This document shows, in pieces, positions 7,517-13,615 of a DNA stretch of 18,412 nt. Both the position numbers and the translations under genes were made by a program. Below the pieces are notes generated by a model that was not told where the DNA came from, did not search any database, and saw nothing but the letters and a program-made list of their open reading frames with translations. Position 1 is the stretch's first letter. The number at the start of each line of letters is the position of its first letter. Source of the DNA: Terrisporobacter sp. (GTDB taxonomy: Bacteria > Bacillota_A > Clostridia > Peptostreptococcales > Peptostreptococcaceae); NCBI GenBank assembly GCA_029851945.1, contig JARKUZ010000039.1, positions 1 through 18,412 on the forward strand. Reading direction: 5' to 3'.

Positions 7517-7909
7517 TTAATTATTTTCATCTCTATTAGTTGAAGATTTTTTTACCTTTTTAACTTTTTTAACTTTCTTTTTAGGTGTAGTTGCTACTTC
7601 TTGATTTTGAGATTTATTTACATTCTTAGCTTTTTTTGCGTTTTTCTTAATTCTATCTTGAACTTCTGCATCTGTTATTTTGTTCATTATGTCGTCTAAT
7701 TTTTTTTGTTGAGCTGGTTCTAGAAATGTTTTAAATTTAGATACAACTTCTTCTTTGCCTTTTAGATTTTTTCCTATTTTAACAAGTTCATCTATAAGCT
7801 CATCTTCTGATTTACCTTTATAGCTATCAGCTATCTTTTCCACTTTATTTTTATCTATATTTTTATCTTTTGCAAACTTTTCAAGGGTTTTTGGATCTAC
7901 TTTTTTCAT
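7517..7909 (-). CDS. cotL: CotL-like lysine-rich spore coat morphogenetic protein
   Basis: This protein has 130 residues, 35 of them lysine (27%). Residues 1-75 look like a small helical domain (KTLEKFAKDKNI, SEDELIDELVKIGKNLKG, LEPAQQKKLDDIMNKI). The C-terminal half is a basic tail with PKKKVKKVKKVKKSS (about 109-123). C. difficile CotL (CD1065) is a lysine-rich coat morphogenetic protein made in the mother cell, encoded near cdeC. The composition and the nearby cdeC homologue here support the match, though I cannot align them. The ATG is preceded by AAAGGAG, and a sigma-K-like promoter lies 62 bp upstream. The KKVKK tail also occurs in the unknown protein at 9105-10028. Orthology is inference. 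Confidence 0.68.
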   Translation of the reverse strand: MKKVDPKTLEKFAKDKNIDKNKVEKIADSYKGKSEDELIDELVKIGKNLKGKEEVVSKFKTFLEPAQQKKLDDIMNKITDAEVQDRIKKNAKKAKNVNKSQNQEVATTPKKKVKKVKKVKKSSTNRDENN

Positions 7910-7970
7910 AACAAAACTCCTTTCAATTAAATTACTATTTTAAAATATCAATATAATCTATTCTTTAATA

Positions 7971-7992
7971 TATGCATTTACTATCTAATAGT
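7971..7992 (-). promoter_or_regulatory. Sigma-K-like promoter of cotL
   Basis: On the minus strand CAC (with AC at 7992-7991), 16 bp, then gCATATATTA (CATA at 7974-7971) fits the sigma-K pattern mACm-N16/17-gCATAnnnTA. Coat genes of this type are read late in the mother cell. Confidence 0.55.
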
Positions 7993-8152
7993 GTTAATAA
8001 GTACTTGTTTTTTTAGATAATAAAATACCTATTATAAGTATATTATTAAAAATAAAATATATTAATTAGAGTAAGGAGTAATTTAGATATTATATATAAA
8101 GTAAATAAATTATAAATTTTAATATGAAAAAATAAAAACTTTATTACAATTA

Positions 8153-8181
8153 AAGAAGACTGCGATAAACAGCAGTTTTTA
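8153..8181 (-). terminator. Weak terminator hairpin after bioY
   Basis: ACTGC (8159-8163) pairs with GCAGT (8172-8176) with A/T runs on both sides. On the minus strand it lies 20 bp after the bioY stop and leads into CTTCTTT. The stem is short. The rest of 7993-8200 shows no gene. Confidence 0.4.
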
Positions 8182-8200
8182 GATAAAATGTATGCTAAAT

Positions 8201-8746
8201 TTAGTTGGATAGCTTAAGTAAAGATGATACTCTCTTTGATACTGTACTTCCAACTATATAAGCTAATACTATTTTCATTAAATCTAATACTATAAAAGGA
8301 ACAACACAGTAAATAATGCTTTGGTAAATTGTATTTCCTGTTATAGTAGCGAACATCAAAGTACCTGTTGTATAATCCAAAATTAGTCCTAATAGCATTC
8401 CTATAATAACAATAAATGGAGAAGATGATTTTTCTCTTATGTATCCTATTATGAATGACATTATTGGAAGTCCCAGAAGATATCCACCTGTTGGACCAAA
8501 CAATACAGCAGCTCCCCCTGAAAAATTAGCAAATACAGGAATACCAATAGATCCTATTAATAAATATATTAGAATTGAGATAAACCCACATTTAGAACCT
8601 AAAATTAAACCTGTTATTGAAACTGCAAATATTTGTAGTGTAAGTGGTACAGTTGTAATTGGTATTGGTATAGATACTTGAGCTAATATTGAAGTCAAGG
8701 CTGCAAATATTGAACAGAGGATAAGTTCTTTAGTTTTTAATTTCAT
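8201..8746 (-). CDS. bioY: Biotin transporter BioY (S component)
   Basis: BioY is the membrane substrate-binding subunit for biotin uptake; it works alone or with an ECF energising module. The 181 residues have six hydrophobic segments and the BioY hallmarks VPLTLQIFAV (about 33-42) and GGAAVLFGPTGGYLLGLP (about 77-94). No ECF ATPase or T component is encoded beside it, so it probably shares a housekeeping module encoded elsewhere. AGGAGGG stands 6 bp before the ATG. A BirA-type operator at the promoter indicates repression when biotin is plentiful. Confidence 0.95.
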   Translation of the reverse strand: MKLKTKELILCSIFAALTSILAQVSIPIPITTVPLTLQIFAVSITGLILGSKCGFISILIYLLIGSIGIPVFANFSGGAAVLFGPTGGYLLGLPIMSFIIGYIREKSSSPFIVIIGMLLGLILDYTTGTLMFATITGNTIYQSIIYCVVPFIVLDLMKIVLAYIVGSTVSKRVSSLLKLSN

Positions 8747-8779
8747 AATAATCCCTCCTGGATATTCATAATTACTTAG

Positions 8780-8818
8780 ATTTAAGTTAACCTTAAAAAA
8801 AAATTAGTTAACTTAATT
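8780..8818 (-). promoter_or_regulatory. BirA (biotin repressor) operator of bioY
   Basis: TAAGTTAAC (8783-8791) and GTTAACTTA (8807-8815) are perfect inverted arms with a 15-bp A-rich spacer. This is the layout of BirA operators (TTAAC half-sites, 14-16 bp apart). It overlaps the -10 and the transcription start of bioY, as expected for repression. Confidence 0.85.
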
Positions 8819-8843
8819 ATATATGAAAATATAAAAGTTGCAA
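8816..8843 (-). promoter_or_regulatory. Sigma-A promoter of bioY
   Basis: On the minus strand TTGCAA (8843-8838), 16 bp, then TATAAT (8821-8816), directly abutting the BirA operator. I see nothing else between 8844 and 9041. Confidence 0.7.
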
Positions 8844-9041
8844 GTTGTTTTTGGAAAAATATTCATTTAAAGCTTAATAGATCTTAAAATTAGCCTTTTT
8901 TATAAAATTACTTGTTTCGATAATATATAGAGAATTTACTTCATAGAATTTATATATAGAAATAATTTGAAATGTAGTGATTAAATTACTTTATATAAAT
9001 GATTACAAAAATTATATATGTATTGGTGTATTAAAAATGTA

Positions 9042-9069
9042 ACATATATAGTTTAAGGTTCATATTTTA
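9042..9069 (+). promoter_or_regulatory. Sigma-K-like promoter of the charge-segmented gene
   Basis: AACA (AC at 9042-9043), 17 bp, then CATATTTTA (9061-9069) matches mACm-N16/17-CATAnnnTA. It lies about 35 bp before the GTG start and has the same spacing as the cdeC element. Confidence 0.55.
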
Positions 9070-9104
9070 TTAAGAAGGAGTAGTTATATTAAGGGGTGAC
9101 TTGT

Positions 9105-10028
9105 GTGAACAATTTACTGTTAATACTTGCAATGATGGTATTGAGTAATGGCAGTATACCATTACTTGATAATAAAAATAAATCAAGTAGGCCTGCAGAA
9201 AGCTCGGAAAGAGGAGAAACTGTAGAAACCAGTAGTAAAAGTAGCCAAGGCAATAGGAGTGGCCAAAAAGTTCGTAAAATAAAAAAAGTAAAAAAGAAAA
9301 CAAAGAGCAAAGTATCTAGTAAGGGTATCTTAAATTTTGATATGAACGATGTAAATAAAGGGATTAAGTTGTTAGATTTGAGCGAAGATGATCTAGATAG
9401 AGGAATGGAAATTATAACACGAACTAAAAAATACATGAATAAAGAAGAAAGAAATGTATTAATTAAACTAGAGAGTGTTCTTGATTTAGTTAAAGGGATA
9501 AAAAAATTAAATGATATAAACATATTGAGCGAAGAAGATGAAAGTGAATTCTTTAGAAGTATGGATGATGAAGATAAGAAAAATATGATGATAAAGGAAA
9601 TTTTAGAAGTATTCCCAGAAAAGAAAAAGCAATCTGTTGAAAAAGCGCTTGAAATGAAAAAGATGATAGACTTATTTGCAGAGCTATTTTTACCTGATGG
9701 AGAAGAAGGTGGAGGATTTAGCTTAAGTTCTCTAGCTGATATAAGTAATCTTGGAAGTGTTAGCAACTTAAAATTGTTGGGAAGTCTTTTGAGAAGTTTA
9801 GATGGCGAAGAGTATGAAGATGATGAAGATAAAGAGTATGAATATGTAGAAGTAGAAGATGATGATATAGAAAACATAGAAGAAGTAGAAGATGATATAC
9901 AATCTTATAATGAATACTTAGGAGAAAGTATGCCTGTTTCAAATGAAACTTTGAATAATAAAAAAGCTAAAAGAACTAGAACAAGAAGAACTAAAACTAG
10001 AAAGAAAAAAAATTCAACTAGTAAGTAA
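9105..10028 (+). CDS. Unrecognised charge-segmented protein, probable spore-surface component
   Basis: I do not recognise this 307-residue protein. I chose GTG 9105 because AAGGGGTG (9091-9098) ends 6 bp before it; the in-frame GTG 9096 lies inside that site. Layout: a short hydrophobic N-terminus (NNLLLILAMMVLSNGSIPLL, about 2-21); a Ser-rich linker; a basic patch RKIKKVKKKTKSK (about 58-70); a helical middle (about 75-230) with NKGIKLLDLSEDDL, EKKKQSVEKALEMKK and GGFSLSSLADISNLG; a strongly acidic Tyr-containing block (about 228-270, EEYEDDEDKEYEYVEVEDDD); and a basic end (KRTRTRRTKTRKKK). Opposite-charge blocks suit electrostatic self-assembly. A sigma-K-like promoter and the cotL/cdeC neighbours suggest a coat or exosporium role. 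The KKVKK patch recurs in CotL. Function is inference. Confidence 0.72.
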   Translation: MNNLLLILAMMVLSNGSIPLLDNKNKSSRPAESSERGETVETSSKSSQGNRSGQKVRKIKKVKKKTKSKVSSKGILNFDMNDVNKGIKLLDLSEDDLDRGMEIITRTKKYMNKEERNVLIKLESVLDLVKGIKKLNDINILSEEDESEFFRSMDDEDKKNMMIKEILEVFPEKKKQSVEKALEMKKMIDLFAELFLPDGEEGGGFSLSSLADISNLGSVSNLKLLGSLLRSLDGEEYEDDEDKEYEYVEVEDDDIENIEEVEDDIQSYNEYLGESMPVSNETLNNKKAKRTRTRRTKTRKKKNSTSK

Positions 10029-10057
10029 TAATACTTTATAAAAGTATTATTACTTAC
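10021..10057 (+). repeat. Perfect 17-bp inverted repeat overlapping a stop codon
   Basis: GTAAGTAATAATACTTT (10021-10037) and its exact complement (10041-10057) flank a 3-nt loop. The left arm contains the stop codon of the preceding gene (10026-10028). No T run follows, so it may be an mRNA-end stabiliser or a non-canonical terminator. Confidence 0.7.
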
Positions 10058-10180
10058 ATAAGTTAAATTGTTATAAATTGTAAAATTAGTTTAAAATTAA
10101 GAATTTTTACAGAATAAACTACTTTAATTATTTCTACTTTTGTATTATAATAAGAATATAAATTTTAAAAGAAATATAAA

Positions 10181-10356
10181 TCCTGAGGCATGCGAGTGGT
10201 AACCTTTAAATTCAACCGACATGCATTATACGGGAGATCGGGTCTCATGAGACTAGAATACTTCTATATTTATATAGAGAAATTTGAAATTATGGGCAGG
10301 TCACCCACCTGGGAGATTCTCGGGTATGAATTTATAGGACCTACGGTGCTTTGGGA
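10181..10356 (+). ncRNA. Structured non-coding RNA of unassigned class
   Basis: In an otherwise AT-rich gap, about 176 bases are notably GC-richer and have no ORF. The ends close on each other: TCCTGAGGCAT (10181-10191) pairs with GTGCTTTGGGA (10346-10356) over 11 positions including G-U pairs. CG/CG and GGT/ACC pairs follow (10193-10200 with 10339-10345). CCTTTAAATTC (10203-10213) then pairs with GAATTTATAGG (10328-10338) with one mismatch. Inside are hairpins at 10242-10253 (GTCTCATGAGAC), 10263-10278 and 10297-10311 (CAGGT/ACCTG), and GGGAGAT occurs twice. A strong terminator follows at once and no plus-strand gene comes after, so it is a free-standing RNA, not a leader. Upstream TATAAT (10146-10151) has a weak -35. 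Size and rod shape recall 6S RNA or the raiA motif; no SRP, RNase P, tmRNA or T-box signature is seen. Confidence 0.72.
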
Positions 10357-10358
10357 AT

Positions 10359-10390
10359 AAAAAATGTTGCTTAACAGCAACATTTTTTTT
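10359..10390. terminator. Strong terminator of the ncRNA, shared with the propeller gene
   Basis: AAAAATGTTGCT pairs perfectly with AGCAACATTTTT over loop TAAC, followed by T8. The A run on the other side lets it also end the minus-strand gene whose stop lies at 10392. Confidence 0.93.
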
Positions 10391-10391
10391 A

Positions 10392-11408
10392 TTAAATACC
10401 TAGAATACCAACATCATTTATTGTGGAGAAAACTTCATTCACATTATAAGATAAATCACCTTTGTAATTAGAGTAGAAGGAACATCTACTAAATTTCTCT
10501 TCTATAGAATCGTTATCTAAATGAGGCTCATCCCAACTTTTACCTAAGTTTTCTGATGAAGATGTAAAAAGTTTATTAAAGTCTACCCAAGAAATAAGTA
10601 ATTTATTTTCATTTTTTACTATAGAAGGGTACATGCAAGTGGAAGGTTTGCTTAAATAAGATGAGTTATTTAATTCAAATTTATTATCGTTCAAGTAACC
10701 ATTTATATATTTTACTGAGTAACCATTTTTAATATTTTCACAAAATGATAGATGATAAAAATTAATACTATCTCTAATTCCAGATAAATATATTTTATTT
10801 TCTCCAGAGTTTGTGATTTGTATAGGAGTACTCCAAGTAAAAGTACCTAAATTAAACCTTGAAGCAAAAATTTCTTCACAACCATTTACCAAATTAAAAT
10901 AAAATATAGTAGGAACAGATTTATTCCATAAAATAATATAATCATTTAAAACTAAATGATTAACAAAGTCGATCTTATTTTCTACCCAATAATCATTTTC
11001 TTTATAATGATGAAATAAAACGCAAGTATTTGAAGAATTATTATTAAATGCATAATAAAAAACATGAGTATTATCATTTATGTATTGTATATGAGGAAAA
11101 ACTAACCCAAATTTTTTATAGTTATAAGTTATACACTCTTTTTGAGTGAACACAGTTGAACCATTCTTGCATTCTAGAATTTGTAAATATTTATCTGAAT
11201 AAATACAGTAGATATTGTCTTTTTTATCAAGGGTAAAAGAGTACTTTGTAAAATCTAAATTTTTATCATTCACGAGTCTATCCCTATTTATAATGCGATT
11301 ATTAGAATCATAGTAATTATAATAGAGTCCATCTTTATCAAGATAAATATATAACATATCTTTATTACTTCTTCTCAATATAGAGCAACACTCATTTATA
11401 AAACTCAT
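10392..11408 (-). CDS. Beta-propeller-like protein with an Asp-box, cdeC-linked
   Basis: The start is set at the ATG beginning MSFINECC (11408), with AAGGAGGT 5 bp upstream; upstream in-frame sequence to 11489 lacks an RBS. The 338 residues are rich in Asn, Tyr and Ile and run as repeated short beta strands (LYIYLDKDGLYYNYYDSN, NIYCIYSDKYLQILEC, HVFYYAFNN), as in six- or seven-bladed propellers. SENLGKSW (285-292) is a good sialidase-type Asp-box. No signal peptide is seen and sialidase catalytic residues are not evident, so a structural or binding role is likelier than an enzyme. It is transcribed divergently from cdeC. The protein at 12935-13597 resembles its N-terminal half. A spore role rests on location only. 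Confidence 0.7.
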   Translation of the reverse strand: MSFINECCSILRRSNKDMLYIYLDKDGLYYNYYDSNNRIINRDRLVNDKNLDFTKYSFTLDKKDNIYCIYSDKYLQILECKNGSTVFTQKECITYNYKKFGLVFPHIQYINDNTHVFYYAFNNNSSNTCVLFHHYKENDYWVENKIDFVNHLVLNDYIILWNKSVPTIFYFNLVNGCEEIFASRFNLGTFTWSTPIQITNSGENKIYLSGIRDSINFYHLSFCENIKNGYSVKYINGYLNDNKFELNNSSYLSKPSTCMYPSIVKNENKLLISWVDFNKLFTSSSENLGKSWDEPHLDNDSIEEKFSRCSFYSNYKGDLSYNVNEVFSTINDVGILGI

Positions 11409-11498
11409 TTTGAACCTCCTTAAAATTATCCATATTATAATATATTTACTAAAAAAAATTATATTCTGCTTTTTCGTATATATATTCATTGTTAAGTA

Positions 11499-11527
11499 AC
11501 ACTTAAACTGGAAATTGCATAATATTA
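11499..11527 (+). promoter_or_regulatory. Sigma-K-like promoter of cdeC
   Basis: AACA (AC at 11499-11500), 17 bp, then gCATAATATTA (CATA at 11518-11521). This agrees with mother-cell late expression of cdeC in C. difficile. Confidence 0.6.
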
Positions 11528-11563
11528 ATTAGGCTTAAAAAAGCCAGGACATTTAATTAATAT
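11522..11563 (+). repeat. Inverted repeat across the cdeC -10 and leader
   Basis: ATATTAATTA (11522-11531) is complementary to TAATTAATAT (11554-11563), and GGCTT (11532-11536) to AAGCC (11541-11545), with an 8-nt bulge on the right side. It begins inside the -10 region, so it may be an operator; the inner hairpin would also form in the leader RNA. Confidence 0.55.
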
Positions 11564-11584
11564 CACTTATAGGAGGGTAACAAT

Positions 11585-12796
11585 ATGCAAGATTTAAAAA
11601 AGAATAGAAGAAAAATGTATAATAAACAAATGTCTACAGTAAGTAATGACGTTAATGAAGAGTCAGCTGTAGAAATAGATGATTTAGAAAGAGGACACAA
11701 GTTTAATAAAAAAGATGACTGTGGATGCCACGATAAACATGATAAATGTCATGATAAATGTCATGATAAATGTCATGATGAAAAAGATGATTTTGAATGT
11801 GAATGCCACTGTGAATGTAAAAAAGTTGAAGAAAAATGTGAACCATGCCAAGTTGTATCTGATGTATGTGTTCCAAATCCTTGTAGAGAAGAATGTTGTA
11901 ATGGAATATCTCCAACTTTCACAACAAGAAATGCTCGCCCAGTAGCTATAGAAGCAAATAGAATATTTGACTCTATACAATTTAGAGTATTTAAAGATGC
12001 TACTGCAGAAAATGGAGAACCTTTATTCTTTGACTTTGAAGTAATAGACGTAAGAGGAAATCTTCCAAATAGAGGTACAGCAAGAGTTACAGTAGACGAA
12101 GTTTGTATGAATTTCTCAGCAATTGAAATAATTCCAGGGGATGTAACTGTAGATGACTTTATAGTAACTCCAGTTGAAAATAATTCACCTTGTGATACTG
12201 TATTTGAATCTATAGTGTGTCCAGTTAGAAATGCTAGATGTTGTGCACAAAATAGAGGACAAAATGTATTATTTAGAGAAAGAGGATTAACTGCAAGAAT
12301 AGAAGATTTAGTTCTAGAAATAAGAGCACATTGTGGATGTACTAAAATAGTAGCTCTTGCATTCCCAGCTGTAAGAAGAATGAAAAAATTATGTAGAGTT
12401 GAATTTGTTGAATTTAGATTTAATACACTAGCTTCTAATTTATGTGTTCCATCTAGTGGTAGATCTTTCACATTGAGACAAGACTTTAGAACTAATTTAT
12501 CAGTTGATTGTATATCTAATGCATTTGTTTCTGCAGAAGATTGCTTTGAACATGAACATGATCATGATCATGACTGTGGTTGCGATTGCTTCTGTGATTG
12601 TGACTGTGATCGCGATTTTGATTTTGATTGTGTTGAATTTACAGTACCAAGTGGGATAGACGTAATACTATGTATTGAAGAAACAGTTAGTGCTTTAATA
12701 GGAGATCAATTAGTAGTTCTAGCTGAAACTAGCTTTGAACCAAGAGTAGTTGATACTTTTGCAAATGTTTGTAGATTCCCAGGTTGTGGAGAATAA
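11585..12796 (+). CDS. cdeC: CdeC-like cysteine-rich exosporium morphogenetic protein
   Basis: The 403 residues contain 36 cysteines (9%), matching C. difficile CdeC (about 405 residues, about 9% Cys), including the opening MQDLKKNRRKMYNKQMST. CdeC drives exosporium assembly and coat attachment on the spore. Here residues about 44-115 are Cys/His/Asp-rich, with three exact HDKC repeats and CECHCECKK and CREECC clusters. Two globular beta-rich regions (about 117-250 and 255-320) follow. A second acidic Cys/His tract (HEHDHDHDCGCDCFCDCD, about 322-340) precedes a final beta domain. These tracts suit disulfide cross-linking or metal binding. AGGAGGG precedes the ATG; a sigma-K-like promoter is upstream and a terminator follows. 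It is flanked by propeller-like genes. Confidence 0.9.
   Translation: MQDLKKNRRKMYNKQMSTVSNDVNEESAVEIDDLERGHKFNKKDDCGCHDKHDKCHDKCHDKCHDEKDDFECECHCECKKVEEKCEPCQVVSDVCVPNPCREECCNGISPTFTTRNARPVAIEANRIFDSIQFRVFKDATAENGEPLFFDFEVIDVRGNLPNRGTARVTVDEVCMNFSAIEIIPGDVTVDDFIVTPVENNSPCDTVFESIVCPVRNARCCAQNRGQNVLFRERGLTARIEDLVLEIRAHCGCTKIVALAFPAVRRMKKLCRVEFVEFRFNTLASNLCVPSSGRSFTLRQDFRTNLSVDCISNAFVSAEDCFEHEHDHDHDCGCDCFCDCDCDRDFDFDCVEFTVPSGIDVILCIEETVSALIGDQLVVLAETSFEPRVVDTFANVCRFPGCGE
11738..11773 (+). repeat. Three exact 12-bp tandem repeats in cdeC
   Basis: CATGATAAATGT is repeated three times without change and followed by a partial copy, encoding His-Asp-Lys-Cys units. Identical DNA copies imply recent slippage expansion, so copy number may vary between strains. 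Confidence 0.9.
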
Positions 12797-12887
12797 TTTA
12801 AGAAAATAATTAATTAAGTTATTCAATAAATTTATTTATAATAAGTACTTCAACAAATGATAATTAGCTAAATACCATTACTCTACT

Positions 12888-12922
12888 AATAGGGTGTATC
12901 AAGTTTTGATACACCCTTATTA
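12888..12922. terminator. Bidirectional terminator between cdeC and the second propeller gene
   Basis: GGGTGTATCAA and TTGATACACCC form a perfect 11-bp stem over a 3-nt loop, extended by AATA/TTATT. It lies between the converging 3' ends. Confidence 0.88.
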
Positions 12923-12934
12923 TTTAAATAATAA

Positions 12935-13597
12935 CTAGTCATTATTATATTTTTTATAAGATATGCTATAGCAAAACTCAAATAAATCATCTTTAATAGT
13001 AGAGTTACAATTGCACTCAGGAGAAAAAGAATTTGATTTTCTTAGTAAACTATTTGCTTGTATCCATTTTCTGTTTGTAGTATTGAAAATAAGTGTTTGG
13101 CTATATGGTTCACCTCTATTATTTTTATTTTCAGATTCATAACTAAGTATCATATTTGACATTTCATCAATATTCAGTTTATAAATATATTCATTATTTT
13201 GTACTATATTATTTATATGATACTTATATACATTATAATTAGAAGTACTAAAGTTATAATGGGATACTCTAAATATATTCTCTTTAATCGAAGATTCCTC
13301 TACAACAAATAAATTTAAATAATTCTGTATGATAAATAATCTCATATTCTTAAGATTATTTATATTGTGGCAAATCTTACCTAAGACCTTTTTTCTTATA
13401 CGTGCATTATTATAAATAAAGTGAATTAGTCTTCCTTTTGTATCTATTGAACAAATATGGATAAGGTTATTGTCATCAAAATTAGCACAATAAGAGACAA
13501 TATTATTTGCTATTTTGTCAATTTTTTCATTTATATTTTTTATGTATAGACAATTATTTTCTGTATAGACATAAAAAGGCTTTGTATCATTAATCAT
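12935..13597 (-). CDS. Second propeller-like protein, spoVB operon
   Basis: The 220 residues are Asn/Tyr/Ile-rich with short strand repeats (FYVYTENNCLYIKN, NLIHICSIDTKGRLIHFIY, LNLFVVEES, YSQTLIFNTTNRKWIQ). Composition and pattern match the first half of the protein at 10392-11408, so they are probably distant paralogues. At 220 residues it is too short for a closed seven-blade propeller unless it dimerises. The tail carries SFSPECNCNST, whose two cysteines might join a disulfide-linked spore layer. An RBS (TAGGAGGT) overlaps the stop of the upstream flippase gene, with an 18-bp intergenic gap and a rather long spacing to the ATG, so both are in one operon. No signal peptide is seen. Function is not known to me. 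Confidence 0.68.
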   Translation of the reverse strand: MINDTKPFYVYTENNCLYIKNINEKIDKIANNIVSYCANFDDNNLIHICSIDTKGRLIHFIYNNARIRKKVLGKICHNINNLKNMRLFIIQNYLNLFVVEESSIKENIFRVSHYNFSTSNYNVYKYHINNIVQNNEYIYKLNIDEMSNMILSYESENKNNRGEPYSQTLIFNTTNRKWIQANSLLRKSNSFSPECNCNSTIKDDLFEFCYSISYKKYNND

Positions 13598-13615
13598 TGT
13601 TGATTTTTTAACCTC

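Noticed and set aside
9089..9877. Minus-strand open frame opposite the charge-segmented gene
   Set aside because: It is Ser/Leu/Phe low-complexity arising from GAA/GAT/AAA-rich codons on the plus strand, without a credible start site.
10181..10356. Group I intron or c-di-GMP-II riboswitch
   Set aside because: AATCCTGAGGC and AACCGAC recall pieces of those RNAs, but the matching P7 strand (TAGTC) is missing. There is also no conserved riboswitch core and no gene downstream to regulate.
10392..11408. Active sialidase
   Set aside because: A single Asp-box is present but no arginine triad or other catalytic pattern could be identified, and there is no secretion signal.
11738..11773. CRISPR array
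   Set aside because: The repeats are adjacent 12-bp coding units without spacers.
11773..12471. Long minus-strand open frame (232 codons) opposite cdeC
   Set aside because: It is the shadow of cdeC's regular codon pattern; it has no RBS and is low-complexity, while the plus-strand product has clear homology-type features.
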